Positions 16,470-25,641 are shown, numbered from the stretch's first letter. The stretch is DNA of 54,285 bases from Rhodocyclaceae bacterium (GCA_028714035.1 JAQTNA010000030.1:1-54285), one strand, 5' to 3'. Program-made: numbers and translations. The notes: a model not told the origin generated them from the letters alone.

Positions 16470-17018
16470 GTGAAGATACTGAATATCCACGAGCGCGAGA
16501 TTCCCGTTCCGGCCGCGACGGCCGGGGTGCTGCTGAACTCGCTTGCCTCGGAGAGCGACGGATTCTGGCCCGGAACCACCTGGCCGCGCATGCGCCTGAC
16601 TGGCCCCCTTCGGGTCGGTGCCACGGGCGGCCACGGGCCGGTGCGCTATGCGGTGGAAGCGTTCGGTCCCGGTCGCCTGGTGAAGTTTCGCTTCATGGCG
16701 CCCAGCGGCTTCGAAGGCGGCCACTTTTTCGAGGTGTTGCCGGCAGGCGGGCGCGGCGCCTTGCTGCGGCATACCCTGGACATGAGTGTCACGGGGCTGG
16801 CGGCCTTGTCCTGGCTTCTCGTCTATCGTCCCCTGCACGACGCCTTGCTCGAAGACGCCCTGGCCCTTGCCCAGCTATCCCTGGGCAAGGTACCTCAAAT
16901 CCGTCCCTGGTCGCTCTGGGTGAGGGCGCTCCGGTGGCTGTTGTCCGGAGGCACGGCTCCACGGCAGTGGGCGCCCGTCCCGATTCGCCAGGGATTCCGG
17001 CAGCGTAAACCGGCGTGA
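16470..17018 (+). CDS. SRPBCC-like (START/Bet v1 fold) protein
   Basis: The 182-residue protein has features of the polyketide-cyclase/SRPBCC superfamily: an early LNSLASESDGFWPGTTWPRM segment, beta strands VRYAVEAFGPGRLVKFRFM and GALLRHTLDMSV, and a long C-terminal helix (LHDALLEDALALAQLSLG). Such proteins have a hydrophobic ligand pocket. A short hydrophobic stretch (TGLAALSWLLVYRP) probably belongs to the fold and not to the membrane. The role is unknown. The C-terminal 45 residues are basic and probably disordered. Confidence 0.65.
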   Translation: MKILNIHEREIPVPAATAGVLLNSLASESDGFWPGTTWPRMRLTGPLRVGATGGHGPVRYAVEAFGPGRLVKFRFMAPSGFEGGHFFEVLPAGGRGALLRHTLDMSVTGLAALSWLLVYRPLHDALLEDALALAQLSLGKVPQIRPWSLWVRALRWLLSGGTAPRQWAPVPIRQGFRQRKPA

Positions 17019-17055
17019 CATCTTCCCGGATGCCCTCGGAAGCGAGTGTCTGGCA

Positions 17056-17772
17056 TCAGCCCAGCAGGCAGAACACCGTCGGCACCTTCTCGATGGGCGG
17101 CGGGGCTGTTTGTTTCCAGTCCCTTACGGTCCGGCTCATGACCCACTCATCCGCCGTTGTCAGGCCGCAGGCCAGGGCAAGGCGGGTGCCGTCGCGGCAG
17201 GCGGCCAGTATGGCGGCGAAGCTGCGGGCATTGCGGTAGGGGGTCTCGATGAAGACCTGGGTCTGGGAGAGGCGGGCGGAATCCTTCTCCAGCCTCTTCA
17301 GCGCCTCCAGGAGCTCCGGTTCCTTCACCGGCAGGTAGCCGTGGAAGGCAAAGCGCTGGCCGTCCAGGCCGGAGGCCATCAAGGCCAGGAGCAGGGAGGA
17401 GGGGCCGACGTGGGGCTTCACCGGTACGCCACGCTCGTGGGCGCGGCGCACCAGCAGGGCGCCCGGGTCGGCGATGGCCGGACAACCGGCCTCCGACATG
17501 AGGCCCAGGGGAATGCCCGCCAGGGCGGGTGCCAGGAGCCGGTCCAGGTCTTCCTGCTTCGGCTGCCTGGGCAATTCCGTGATGGATATCTCCGCCATGG
17601 GGCCGGGGTGGCCCAGGGCCTTCAACTGGGCGCGGGTGGTCTTGGCGTTTTCCACCACCCAGTGGGTGAGGCCCAGCGCCGCCTCGCGGGTCGCCGGCGG
17701 CAGCCAGATTTCCCAGGCGGCCTCGCCCAGGCCGGCGGGGATGAGGTGCAGCGGCGCGGTCGCGGTTTTCAA
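17056..17772 (-). CDS. RsmI/YraL-related tetrapyrrole-methylase-fold SAM-dependent methyltransferase
   Basis: The 238-residue protein carries the RsmI-type SAM site (MSEAGCPAIADPGALLVRRA), the VGPSSLLLALMASGLDGQRF segment and QVFIETPYRN. RsmI 2'-O-methylates C1402 of 16S rRNA; this shorter subgroup, found beside maf in betaproteobacteria, is less well defined. The only usable in-frame start I find is TTG at 17772, without a clear ribosome-binding site, immediately before repeat A3. It lies downstream of the Maf gene on the same strand. Confidence 0.82.
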   Translation of the reverse strand: MKTATAPLHLIPAGLGEAAWEIWLPPATREAALGLTHWVVENAKTTRAQLKALGHPGPMAEISITELPRQPKQEDLDRLLAPALAGIPLGLMSEAGCPAIADPGALLVRRAHERGVPVKPHVGPSSLLLALMASGLDGQRFAFHGYLPVKEPELLEALKRLEKDSARLSQTQVFIETPYRNARSFAAILAACRDGTRLALACGLTTADEWVMSRTVRDWKQTAPPPIEKVPTVFCLLG

Positions 17773-17786
17773 CTTGGAAAAACCGT

Positions 17787-17921
17787 TTGAACCGCAGAGG
17801 CGCGGAGGCGCAGAGGAAGAATCTTTGCCTCACCGGAACGCGCCAGGTCGCCGCCTGGCATGCCTGGGAAAATGTCGCAATGCATGGTTTTCTCTGCGCC
17901 TCTGCGTCTCCGCGGTGAAGT
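17787..17921. repeat. Intergenic palindromic repeat, family A, copy 3
   Basis: Left arm 17787-17819 and right arm 17887-17921 are near reverse complements using the same cgcagaggcgcggaggcgc words. The spacer differs but ends atggttttctctgcg as in other copies. It fills the gap between the Maf stop (17927) and the methyltransferase start (17772). Confidence 0.85.
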
Positions 17922-17926
17922 TGTTG

Positions 17927-18520
17927 TCATGGTATTTGCACCCCGTCCGTCCGCAGCATGCGGCAGAGTTCTATGAGGGGCAGGCCGATCAAGGCGGTGG
18001 GGTCGTCCGAGCGCATGTATTCCAGCAGGGCCACGCCCAGGGATTCGCTCTTGGCGGCGCCGGCGCAGTCCAGGGGTTGGTCGCTGTCCACGTAGCGCTC
18101 GATTTCGTCCTGCCCGAGGACGCGAAAGCGCGTCTCGGTGGGCACGCACACGGTTTCCGAGCGGCCGGAAGCCGCGTCCAGCAGGCAGAGGGCGGTGTCG
18201 AAGAAGGCCACCTTGCCGGAGAGTTCACCGATCTGGGCGATGGCCCGCTCCCGGGTGCCGGGCTTGCCGTAGATACGCCCGTCGCAGTAGGCCACCTGGT
18301 CGCTGCCGATGATGAGGGCGTCGGGATAATCGCCGGCCACGGCCCGGGCCTTTTTTTCCGCCAGGCGCAGGGCCAGGGCGCGCGGCGTCTCGCCGGCCAG
18401 GGGCGATTCATCCGCCTCGGGGCGGGCGACGAGGAAGGGGAGCCTCAGGCGGGAGAGGAGTTCCCGGCGATAGACGGAAGTGGAGGCGAGCACCAGGCGG
18501 CGCGGGGCTGAAATGGACAT
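17927..18520 (-). CDS. yceF: Maf/YceF family nucleoside triphosphate pyrophosphatase
   Basis: The 197-residue protein is a house-cleaning pyrophosphatase that hydrolyses non-canonical nucleotides. LASTSVYRRELLSRL gives the substrate-binding N-terminus, and IIGSDQVAYCDGRIYGKPGT contains the catalytic Asp and the subgroup motif of YceF (7-methyl-GTP pyrophosphatase), not of YhdE (dTTP). The C-terminal LLEYMRSDDPTALIGLPLI segment is conserved. The ATG at 18520 was preferred over one seven codons upstream because it starts the usual MSISAPRRLVLAS sequence. It is divergent from yceD-rpmF. Confidence 0.9.
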   Translation of the reverse strand: MSISAPRRLVLASTSVYRRELLSRLRLPFLVARPEADESPLAGETPRALALRLAEKKARAVAGDYPDALIIGSDQVAYCDGRIYGKPGTRERAIAQIGELSGKVAFFDTALCLLDAASGRSETVCVPTETRFRVLGQDEIERYVDSDQPLDCAGAAKSESLGVALLEYMRSDDPTALIGLPLIELCRMLRTDGVQIP

Positions 18521-18612
18521 GGATGGGGTTTTCTGCCACATTGCGCGGCCTTTTCAAGGCGGGTGCCGGTTCCGGGCCGCGGGTGCGAATTGTTAATGGG
18601 GCTTTGTAAGTT

Positions 18613-18641
18613 TTGACAGGATAAGCCGAAAATAATATCAT
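18613..18641 (+). promoter_or_regulatory. Sigma-70 promoter for yceD-rpmF-plsX-fab
   Basis: A consensus TTGACA (18613-18618) is followed after 17 nt by TATCAT (18636-18641). Initiation about 7 nt downstream would fall at about 18648, only a few bases before the ATG at 18651. Confidence 0.75.
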
Positions 18642-18650
18642 GCGCGGTTT

Positions 18651-19199
18651 ATGTCGCAACAGGATCACACCATTCAGACGGCCGCCGGGGCCGCCCTTGA
18701 GTCGGCCACGCTGGCGGACCCGATGGCTTTCGCCCGGGATGGCGGCAGCCTGTCGGGCAGCGTCGAGGTGGTGCGTCTTCAGCGTCTTCGGGACTTGTTG
18801 GCCGACGCTTCCGGGTGCATCACCTGGGAGGTGCGCGGCGGTGAGGAAGAGGATGAACTGGGTCAGCGCGGGAGCCGCAAGTTCCTCTGGCTCGATCTGG
18901 AAGGCGAGTTGCGGCTGGTTTGTCAGCGTTGCCTCGGGCCATATGTCTTCCCGTTGCGTCTGTCTGGTTGCCTGGAGCTGATTGCGCCGGGCGCATCCTG
19001 GCCGGACGATGAGCTGGAAGACGAGAGCTGCGATGCGATCGAGGGTGCGCGCAACCTGGAGTTGCTGCCCCTGGTGGAGGACGAGATTCTTCTCGCCCTG
19101 CCGCAATCGCCGCGGCACGAGGTCTGCGCGCCTCCGGATGAGGCGGCGGGGTCGGGGAAGACATCCCCCTTCGCCGTGCTGGCTGGATTGAAAAAGTGA
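18651..19199 (+). CDS. yceD: YceD family protein (DUF177, 23S rRNA accumulation)
   Basis: The 182-residue protein has the CxxC-type zinc pair typical of YceD (the first half is [17 protein letters not shown]) and acidic [20 protein letters not shown], followed by [14 protein letters not shown]. YceD is linked to 23S rRNA accumulation and sits before rpmF in most bacteria. The ATG at 18651 would make the mRNA almost leaderless if the promoter at 18613-18641 is used. An alternative start is ATG 18723 ([12 protein letters not shown]), nearer to the conserved family start. Confidence 0.88.
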   Translation: MSQQDHTIQTAAGAALESATLADPMAFARDGGSLSGSVEVVRLQRLRDLLADASGCITWEVRGGEEEDELGQRGSRKFLWLDLEGELRLVCQRCLGPYVFPLRLSGCLELIAPGASWPDDELEDESCDAIEGARNLELLPLVEDEILLALPQSPRHEVCAPPDEAAGSGKTSPFAVLAGLKK

Positions 19200-19200
19200 C

Positions 19201-19223
19201 GGGCGCCCCGCGTGGCGCCCTTT
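19201..19223 (+). terminator. Weak terminator or attenuator hairpin between yceD and rpmF
   Basis: The stem gggcgcc/ggcgccc with a 6 nt loop is followed by only TTTG. The weak T-run suggests partial termination or mRNA end protection that adjusts rpmF levels. Confidence 0.45.
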
Positions 19224-19257
19224 GCATGTGATTGATGGAGTTTCAAGGAGCATTACC

Positions 19258-19437
19258 ATGGCCGTACAACAGAACAAGAAGTCCCCCTCCAAGCGCGGCA
19301 TGCATCGCGCCCACGATTTCCTGACCGCCCCGGCCCTGGCCGTGGAAGCCACCACCGGCGAAGTGCATCTGCGCCACCACATCAGCCCCAACGGTTTCTA
19401 CCGGGGCAAGAAGGTTCTCAAGACCAAGGGCGAGTAA
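19258..19437 (+). CDS. rpmF: 50S ribosomal protein L32
   Basis: The 59-residue basic protein starts [20 protein letters not shown] and has the beta/gammaproteobacterial [19 protein letters not shown] and GFYRGKKV segments. It lacks the zinc-binding cysteines of some L32 forms. AAGGAG precedes the ATG. It lies between yceD and plsX, the conserved coupling of ribosome and lipid synthesis genes. Confidence 0.97.
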   Translation: MAVQQNKKSPSKRGMHRAHDFLTAPALAVEATTGEVHLRHHISPNGFYRGKKVLKTKGE

Positions 19438-19540
19438 TCCCCTTCAGCATGGCTGTTTCGTTTCCCCCGGAGAGTGGCCGCGCCGTATTCGGCGGGGCTA
19501 GCCTTCTTCCTGTGTCCGCCTCCTGCCGACGTCCCTCGTG

Positions 19541-20602
19541 ATGGGTGTAACCCTGGCAGTGGACTGCATGGGGGGCGATCACGGTCCGGTGGTGACCGTT
19601 CCAGCCGTGCTCGGTTTTCTACGCAGCAACCCCGACGTATCCGCCATCCTGGTGGGCTTGTCGGAGGTTCTGGAGCCCCTCCTCAAATCTTGCCGCGGCG
19701 AGTTTGGGGAGGCGCGTCTGCGCGTTCTGCACGCGGGCGAGGTGGTGACCATGGACGAATCCCCTTCCGCCGCCCTGCGCAGCAAGAAGGATTCTTCCAT
19801 GCGGGTGGCCATCAACCTGGTGAAGTCCGGCGAGGCGGAGGCCGCGGTTTCCGCCGGCAACACCGGCGCCCTGATGGCCATCTCCCGTTTCGTGCTCAAG
19901 ACCCTGCCGGGCATAGACCGGCCTGCCATCGCCTCGGTGCTGCCGACCCTGAATGGCGAGACCTACGTGCTGGACCTGGGGGCGAACGTGGATTGCAGCC
20001 CGGAGCACCTGCTACAGTTCGGCATCATGGGCTCCACCCTGGTTTCCGTCATGGAGCACAAGGAGCGGCCGTCCGTGGGCCTGCTCAATATCGGCGAGGA
20101 AGACATCAAGGGCAACGAGGTGGTGAAACAGGCCGCCGGCTTGCTGCGCGGGAGCGGCCTCAACTTCTACGGCAACGTGGAAGGCAATGACATCTTCAAG
20201 GGCACGACGGACGTGGTGGTATGCGACGGCTTCGTCGGCAACGTGGCGCTCAAGGCGACCGAAGGCCTGGCCCAGATGCTCGCCTCCTTCCTGCGCCAGG
20301 AATTCAAACGCAATCTCTTCACCCGGCTGGGCGCGCTCATGGCCCTGCCGGTGCTGAATGCCTTCAAGAAACGCACCGACCATCGCCGCTATAACGGCGC
20401 GAGCCTCCTGGGCCTGCGCGGTGTGGTGGTGAAGAGCCACGGCTCCGCGGACAGCTTCGCCTTCGAACGGGCGCTCAAGCGCGCGGCGACGGCGGCCCGG
20501 GAGCACCTGGTGGAGCGGGTGGGTGCGCACATGGCGGAACGTCTGGCCGCGGCGGGTGTGGCGGCGGCAGGCGGAAAAGTGGTGGAAGGAGTGGCGGCAT
20601 GA
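19541..20602 (+). CDS. plsX: Phosphate acyltransferase PlsX
   Basis: The 353-residue enzyme makes acyl-phosphate from acyl-ACP for phosphatidic acid synthesis at the membrane. Signatures are [12 protein letters not shown] at the N-terminus, [28 protein letters not shown] and [20 protein letters not shown] directly in front (19538) is an alternative start; the ATG gives the usual N-terminus. Its stop overlaps the fabH ATG (ATGA), so translation is coupled. The C-terminus extends a little past the conserved DSFAFERAL region. Confidence 0.96.
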   Translation: MGVTLAVDCMGGDHGPVVTVPAVLGFLRSNPDVSAILVGLSEVLEPLLKSCRGEFGEARLRVLHAGEVVTMDESPSAALRSKKDSSMRVAINLVKSGEAEAAVSAGNTGALMAISRFVLKTLPGIDRPAIASVLPTLNGETYVLDLGANVDCSPEHLLQFGIMGSTLVSVMEHKERPSVGLLNIGEEDIKGNEVVKQAAGLLRGSGLNFYGNVEGNDIFKGTTDVVVCDGFVGNVALKATEGLAQMLASFLRQEFKRNLFTRLGALMALPVLNAFKKRTDHRRYNGASLLGLRGVVVKSHGSADSFAFERALKRAATAAREHLVERVGAHMAERLAAAGVAAAGGKVVEGVAA

Positions 20603-21564
20603 CTTACGCACGTATCCTGGGTACCGGCAGTTTCCTTCCCGGAGATCCGGTCACCAATCATGACCTGGTGGCACGGGGCATACACACCTCCGACGAGTGG
20701 GTCGTGGAGCGCACCGGCATCCGCGCCCGGCATTTTGCCGCACCGGGCCAGGCCGCCAGCGATCTGGCCGTGGAGGCCAGTGTCCGGGCCATCCACGCGG
20801 CGGGCCTTAGCCCGCAGGACATTGACCTCATCGTCCTGGCCACGTCCACCCCGGACTATGTTTTCCCGAGCACGGCGACCCTGTTGCAGCACAAGCTGGG
20901 CATCAAGAACGGGGGCGCGGCCTTCGATATTCAGGCGGTGTGCAGCGGTTTCACCTACGCCCTCGCCATCGCCGAGAAGTTCATCCGTTCCGGCAGCCAC
21001 AAGCGGGCACTGGTGGTGGGCGCCGAGGTGTTCTCCCGCATCCTGGACTGGAACGACCGCACCACTTGCGTGCTCTTCGGCGATGGCGCCGGCGCCGTCG
21101 TCCTGGGCGCGAGCGAGGAGCCCGGCTTGCTGGCCACGGCCATACACGCCGACGGCAGTTACAACAGCATCCTGTCCGTGCCCGGCACGGTTTCCGGCGG
21201 CCAGGTGATCGGTTCGCCCTTCATCCAGATGGACGGCCAGGCGGTGTTCAAGTTCGCCGTGCGCGTGCTGTCCGAAGTGGCGCACGAGGTGCTCGATGCC
21301 GGGGGCGTGGCGCCCGCGGACCTGGACTGGCTGGTGCCGCACCAGGCGAACATCCGCATCATCCAGTCCACGGCCAAGAAGATGCACCTGCCCATGGAAA
21401 AAGTGGTGACCACGGTGGCCGGGCATGGCAACACCTCGGCGGCTTCCGTGCCCCTGGCCCTGGATACCGCCGTGCGGGACGGCCGCATCCAGCGCGGCCA
21501 GACCGTACTCATGGAAGGCGTGGGCGGCGGCTTCACCTGGGCCGGCGCGCTGTTGAAATTCTGA
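20599..21564 (+). CDS. fabH: Beta-ketoacyl-ACP synthase III
   Basis: The 321-residue initiating condensing enzyme joins acetyl-CoA with malonyl-ACP. The catalytic Cys115 is in [14 protein letters not shown], the histidine in [11 protein letters not shown] and the asparagine in [16 protein letters not shown], all intact. Length is standard. The start overlaps the plsX stop by 4 nt; the stop codon touches the left arm of repeat family H, which separates it from fabD. Confidence 0.97.
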   Translation: MTYARILGTGSFLPGDPVTNHDLVARGIHTSDEWVVERTGIRARHFAAPGQAASDLAVEASVRAIHAAGLSPQDIDLIVLATSTPDYVFPSTATLLQHKLGIKNGGAAFDIQAVCSGFTYALAIAEKFIRSGSHKRALVVGAEVFSRILDWNDRTTCVLFGDGAGAVVLGASEEPGLLATAIHADGSYNSILSVPGTVSGGQVIGSPFIQMDGQAVFKFAVRVLSEVAHEVLDAGGVAPADLDWLVPHQANIRIIQSTAKKMHLPMEKVVTTVAGHGNTSAASVPLALDTAVRDGRIQRGQTVLMEGVGGGFTWAGALLKF

Positions 21565-21651
21565 GTCGAGAGTGGAGAGTCGAGAGCTTTGTTTCCGCGC
21601 CTCCGGCGCGCATGCTTTCACTCTCGACCCTCGACTCTTGACTCTCGACTT
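21563..21651. repeat. Intergenic palindromic repeat, family H
   Basis: The left arm (21563-21587) reads gagtcgagagtggagagtc plus gagag; the right arm (21620-21651) is ctctcgaccctcgactc plus ttgactctcgact. Both are built from repeated variants of a gagtcga word. The spacer is about 32 nt. The repeat fills the whole fabH-fabD gap and ends 8 nt before the fabD start. Confidence 0.85.
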
Positions 21652-21659
21652 AGGGGTTA

Positions 21660-22595
21660 ATGATGAACTTTGCACTCGTATTTCCCGGCCAGGGATCCCA
21701 GTCCGTCGGCATGATGGGCGCCTATGGCGACTCCGCGGTGATCCGCAGCACCTTCGATGAGGCCTCCCAGGCCCTGGGGCGCGACCTCTGGCAGCTCGTC
21801 TGCGAGGGCCCGGCCGAAGCCCTGGCCCAGACGGTGAATACCCAGCCCCTCATGCTCACCGCCGGCATCGCCGTCTATCGGCAATGGCTGGACAAGGGCG
21901 GGCGTGAGCCGTCCGTCGTCGCCGGGCACAGCCTGGGGGAATACTCGGCCCTGGTGGCGGCCGGCGTGCTGGCCTTTGCCGACGCCGTGCCCCTGGTGGA
22001 ATTCCGGGCCAAGGCCATGCAGGAGGCGGTGCCCACGGGCGAGGGCGCCATGGCGGCGCTCCTCGGACTGGACGCGGACGTGGTGCGTGAAGCCTGCCTG
22101 GAAGCGGCCCAGGGCGAGTGCGTGGAGGCGGTGAATCTGAACGCGCCGGGGCAGATCGTGATCGCCGGCCATGCCTCCGCCGTGGCCCGTGCCAACGAAG
22201 TGGCCAAGGCCCGGGGCGCCAAGCGCGCCGTGATGCTGCCGGTGAGCGCGCCCTTCCATTCCGCCCTGATGAAGCCGGCGGCGGACGCCCTGGCCGGGCG
22301 CCTGGCCTCGGTGCAACTGAACAAGCCGGCCATCCCCGTGGTGAACAACGTGGACGTGGCCCGTTACGACGATCCGGAACAGATCCGCGATGCCCTGGTG
22401 CGCCAGGCCTGCAATCCGGTGCGCTGGATCGAGATCATGCAGGCCTTCGGCAATCTGGGTGTCACCCAGGTGTATGAATGCGGCCCGGGCAAGGTGCTCT
22501 CGGGCATGACCAAGCGTTGCGACGGCCGCCTGGCCGGCGGCGCGTTCTCGGACGCGGCCACGCTGGAAGCGGCCCTGGCCGTTGTGGCGGGCTGA
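21660..22595 (+). CDS. fabD: Malonyl-CoA:ACP transacylase
   Basis: The 311-residue enzyme transfers malonyl from CoA to ACP. Signatures are the N-terminal FALVFPGQGSQSVGM, the nucleophile Ser91 in VVAGHSLGEYSALVA and the catalytic histidine in PVSAPFHSALMKPA. Two adjacent ATGs (21660, 21663) are possible; an AGGGG lies just upstream at the edge of repeat H. fabG follows after 15 nt. Confidence 0.97.
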   Translation: MMNFALVFPGQGSQSVGMMGAYGDSAVIRSTFDEASQALGRDLWQLVCEGPAEALAQTVNTQPLMLTAGIAVYRQWLDKGGREPSVVAGHSLGEYSALVAAGVLAFADAVPLVEFRAKAMQEAVPTGEGAMAALLGLDADVVREACLEAAQGECVEAVNLNAPGQIVIAGHASAVARANEVAKARGAKRAVMLPVSAPFHSALMKPAADALAGRLASVQLNKPAIPVVNNVDVARYDDPEQIRDALVRQACNPVRWIEIMQAFGNLGVTQVYECGPGKVLSGMTKRCDGRLAGGAFSDAATLEAALAVVAG

Positions 22596-22610
22596 AGGCG
22601 GGAGAAGAAG

Positions 22611-23357
22611 ATGGATAACTTGAAGGGACAGGTTGCCTTGGTGACCGGCGCCAGCCGGGGCATAGGCCGGGGCATCGCCCTGGGCCTGGGCATGCGCGGC
22701 GCCACGGTCATCGGCACGGCCACGTCGGAAGCCGGCGCGGCCGGCATCCAGGAGTCGCTCGATGCGGCGGGCATCAAGGGCTGGGGCGCGGTGCTCCAGG
22801 TGATCGAGGCGGCCTCCGTGGATGCCCTGTTCCGGGACATCGAGAAGAAGTTCGGTGCCGTCAGCGTGCTGGTGAACAATGCCGGCATCACGCGGGACAA
22901 CCTTTCGATGCGCATGAAGGACGAGGAATGGGATGCCGTCCTGGATACCAATCTCAAGGCAGTGTTCCGGCTTTGCCGCGCCGTCATGAGGCCCATGATG
23001 AAGGCGCGCTACGGGCGCATCATCAACATCACCTCGGTGGTCGCATCCAGCGGCAACGCGGGTCAGGCGAACTATTGCGCTGCCAAGGCCGGTGTGGAAG
23101 GCATGAGCCGGTCGCTGGCCCAGGAGCTGGGGTCGCGCAACATCACGGTCAATTGTGTGGCGCCGGGCTTCATTGATACGGACATGACCGGGACCATGCC
23201 GGAAGAACAGCGCACGGCGCTCCTGGGGCGCATCGCCCTGGGACGTGCCGGCAAGCCGGAGGACGTGGCCGCGGCCGTCGCCTTCCTGGCCGCACCGGAA
23301 GCAGGCTACGTCACGGGCACCACCCTGCACGTGAATGGCGGAATGTATATGGCGTAG
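22611..23357 (+). CDS. fabG: 3-oxoacyl-ACP reductase
   Basis: The 248-residue NADPH-dependent SDR catalyses the first reduction of the elongation cycle. The coenzyme loop is VTGASRGIGRGIAL, and the catalytic residues are Ser142 (INITSVVASSGNAG), Tyr155 and Lys159 (NYCAAKAG). The C-terminus GTTLHVNGGMYMA is typical of FabG. The acpP promoter begins about 70 nt after its stop. Confidence 0.96.
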   Translation: MDNLKGQVALVTGASRGIGRGIALGLGMRGATVIGTATSEAGAAGIQESLDAAGIKGWGAVLQVIEAASVDALFRDIEKKFGAVSVLVNNAGITRDNLSMRMKDEEWDAVLDTNLKAVFRLCRAVMRPMMKARYGRIINITSVVASSGNAGQANYCAAKAGVEGMSRSLAQELGSRNITVNCVAPGFIDTDMTGTMPEEQRTALLGRIALGRAGKPEDVAAAVAFLAAPEAGYVTGTTLHVNGGMYMA

Positions 23358-23424
23358 CCCGAAGTAAACGTCCGTCGCCGCGAGGGAGGGCGAAGGAAGT
23401 CAGTGGGAGGCGCAAGCCGGTAAC

Positions 23425-23452
23425 TTGCCGGGCGAGGGCTTTCTGTTAGAAT
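23425..23452 (+). promoter_or_regulatory. Putative sigma-70 promoter for acpP
   Basis: TTGCCG (23425-23430) and TAGAAT (23447-23452) are 16 nt apart. The expected transcript start lies about 38 nt before the acpP ATG. An own promoter fits the high demand for acyl carrier protein. Confidence 0.65.
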
Positions 23453-23497
23453 GCGCGGGTTTTTGAAAACACCTGCCGACCACCGAAGGAGCAATCA

Positions 23498-23737
23498 ATG
23501 GAAAACATCGAACAACGTGTCAAGAAGATCGTCGCCGAACAACTGGGCGTGAATGAAGGCGAAATCAAGAACGAATCCTCCTTCGTGGACGATCTGGGTG
23601 CGGATTCCCTGGATACGGTGGAACTGGTGATGGCCCTGGAAGAAGAGTTCGAGTGCGAGATCCCGGACGACGAGGCCGAGAAGATCACCACGGTGCAGCA
23701 GGCCATTGACTACGTCACCGGCAACGTGAAGAAGTAA
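23498..23737 (+). CDS. acpP: Acyl carrier protein
   Basis: The 79-residue acidic protein carries the phosphopantetheine attachment Ser37 in [18 protein letters not shown]. It holds growing acyl chains during fatty acid synthesis. AAGGAG precedes the ATG. Downstream is a hairpin terminator (23778-23800), so much of the mRNA probably ends before fabF. Confidence 0.98.
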   Translation: MENIEQRVKKIVAEQLGVNEGEIKNESSFVDDLGADSLDTVELVMALEEEFECEIPDDEAEKITTVQQAIDYVTGNVKK

Positions 23738-23777
23738 TTTAGACCCGCGTCCCTGCACCGTTTGGGGCGCTGTCTCG

Positions 23778-23800
23778 AAATCCGGCCCACGGCCGGGTTT
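23778..23800 (+). terminator. Rho-independent terminator after acpP
   Basis: The stem ccggcc/ggccgg with loop CAC is flanked by AAA on the left and gTTTCC on the right. The T-run is short, so partial read-through into fabF is expected. Confidence 0.65.
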
Positions 23801-23815
23801 CCTTTACATCTACAA

Positions 23816-23913
23816 GTCAGCGGTAAGCGGTAAGCGCCTCCGGAAGCAGCTCACGGTACTCCGAGACGCAGCTTTGCGATACGCTCACCGCTCACGGCTG
23901 ACCGCTTACCGCT
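23816..23913. repeat. Intergenic palindromic repeat, family I, copy 1
   Basis: The left arm (23816-23837) is tcagcggtaagcggtaagcg; the right arm (about 23882-23913) is cgctcaccgctcacgg followed by ctgaccgcttaccgc. Arms are made of repeated gtaagcg words. It ends about 10 nt before the fabF ribosome-binding site. Copy 2 is at 29089-29188. Confidence 0.85.
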
Positions 23914-23932
23914 TTCTCGCAAGGAGCAAATC

Positions 23933-25165
23933 GTGGCGCGTCGCAGGGTTGTCATTACTGGTCTCGGCATCATTTCCCCGGTCGGCAATACGGTTGCCGA
24001 GGCGTGGGACAGCATCGTCAACGGCCGTTCCGGCATTACCACCATCACGCGCTTCGATGCGTCGGCCTTCCCCGCGCGCATCGCGGGCGAGGTGAAGAAT
24101 TTCGATATCTCCGCCTACCTGGCGCCGAAGGAAGCCCGGCGCATGGATACCTTCATCCATTACGGCATGGCGGCGGGCATCCAGGCGGTCCGGGATTCCG
24201 GTCTCGTGGTCACCGAGGCCAACGCGGAACGCATCGGCGTGAACATCGGCTCCGGCATCGGCGGCCTGCCGATGATCGAGGATACCCACACCACCTATCT
24301 GCAAGGCGGGCCGCGCAAGATATCGCCCTTCTTCATTCCGGGCACCATCATCAACATGATCTCGGGGAATCTCTCCATCATGTTCGGCATGAAGGGCCCG
24401 AATCTGGCCGTTGTCACGGCCTGCACCACCGGCCTGCACGCCATCGGCATCTCCGCGCGCACCATCGCTTATGGCGACGCGGACGTGATGGTCTGCGGCG
24501 GCGCGGAAGCCACGGTATCGGCCCTGGCGGTCGGCGGCTTCGGCTCGGCCAAGGCCCTGTCCACCCGGAACGACGATCCGGCCACCGCCAGCCGCCCCTG
24601 GGACAAGGATCGGGATGGTTTCGTCCTGGGCGAGGGCGCCGGCGTGATGGTGCTGGAAGAATACGAACACGCCAAGGCGCGCGGCGCCCGGATCTATGCC
24701 GAACTGGCGGGCTTCGGCATGAGCGGCGACGCCTATCACATGACGGCGCCGGACACGGACGGCCCGAAGCGTTCCATGGCCAATGCCCTGAAGGATGCCG
24801 GAATCAACCAGGACGAGGTACAGTACGTGAACGCCCACGGCACCTCGACGCCTCTGGGTGACAAGAACGAAACCGAAGCCATCAAGCTGGCCTTCGGCGA
24901 TAGCGCCAAGAAGCTGGTGGTCAGCTCCACCAAGTCCATGACCGGCCACCTCCTGGGTGGCGCCGGCGGCCTGGAGTCGGTCCTCACCACCCTGGCCGTG
25001 TACCACCAGATCGCCCCGCCCACCATCAACATCTTCGAGCAGGATCCGGAGTGCGACCTGGACTATTGTGCCAATGTCGCCCGGCCCATGAAGATCGAGG
25101 TGGCGATGAAGAACAATTTCGGTTTCGGCGGCACCAACGGCAGTCTGGCCTTCCGCCGGGTCTGA
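23933..25165 (+). CDS. fabF: Beta-ketoacyl-ACP synthase II
   Basis: The 410-residue elongating condensing enzyme has Cys164 in VVTACTTGLHAIG and catalytic histidines in VNAHGTSTPLGD and KSMTGHLLGGAGG. It starts with GTG behind AAGGAG, giving the standard MARRRVVITGLGIISPVG. Repeat family I lies directly in front, and acpP is upstream. ygfX follows after 26 nt. Confidence 0.97.
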   Translation: MARRRVVITGLGIISPVGNTVAEAWDSIVNGRSGITTITRFDASAFPARIAGEVKNFDISAYLAPKEARRMDTFIHYGMAAGIQAVRDSGLVVTEANAERIGVNIGSGIGGLPMIEDTHTTYLQGGPRKISPFFIPGTIINMISGNLSIMFGMKGPNLAVVTACTTGLHAIGISARTIAYGDADVMVCGGAEATVSALAVGGFGSAKALSTRNDDPATASRPWDKDRDGFVLGEGAGVMVLEEYEHAKARGARIYAELAGFGMSGDAYHMTAPDTDGPKRSMANALKDAGINQDEVQYVNAHGTSTPLGDKNETEAIKLAFGDSAKKLVVSSTKSMTGHLLGGAGGLESVLTTLAVYHQIAPPTINIFEQDPECDLDYCANVARPMKIEVAMKNNFGFGGTNGSLAFRRV

Positions 25166-25191
25166 GTGGGGATAGGACGCTCCGGGCCTGA

Positions 25192-25641
25192 ATGCACGCG
25201 CCGGCTTCGTTCTCCATCGAATTGCACGCCTCGCCGCGCCTGGCCGCGGTGATCCTGTTGGTCCATGCCCTCGCCGGGGCCGGGCTCGCCCTGGCGGGTC
25301 TGCCGGCCTGGATGCCGGTGCTCGGCGGACTCCTGCTCCTGGGATCCGCGATCCATGGCCTGCGCCGCCATGCCCTGCGCGCTTCTCCGGCCGCCGTGTT
25401 TCGCTTGCAGGCCCGTTCCGACGGCAGCATCGAATGCCTCACGCGGGACGGGGAGTGGCAGACATGGCGCGTCCTGCCGGACACCAACCTGTTTCCCCAG
25501 TTTGCCGTGTTGTGCCTGAGGCCGGAAGGCGGCGGCCGGCGTCGGCATCTGACCCTTTTCCCGGACGCCTTGGCGGCGGAGGACTGGCGCAGGCTTTGCG
25601 TCTGGCTGCGTTGGGCGGCCGCCGAGGTGCCCGTTGTCTGA
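25192..25641 (+). CDS. ygfX: YgfX/CptA-like small membrane protein
   Basis: The 149-residue protein has two N-terminal transmembrane helices (about residues 18-35 and 38-55, including VILLVHALAGAGLALAG), then a soluble C-terminal domain ending in WRRLCVWLRWA. Its position after fabF is usual in betaproteobacteria. The E. coli relative has been described as a toxin acting on cell division proteins together with SdhE, but no sdhE partner is here. The family call rests on layout and context. Confidence 0.65.
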   Translation: MHAPASFSIELHASPRLAAVILLVHALAGAGLALAGLPAWMPVLGGLLLLGSAIHGLRRHALRASPAAVFRLQARSDGSIECLTRDGEWQTWRVLPDTNLFPQFAVLCLRPEGGGRRRHLTLFPDALAAEDWRRLCVWLRWAAAEVPVV

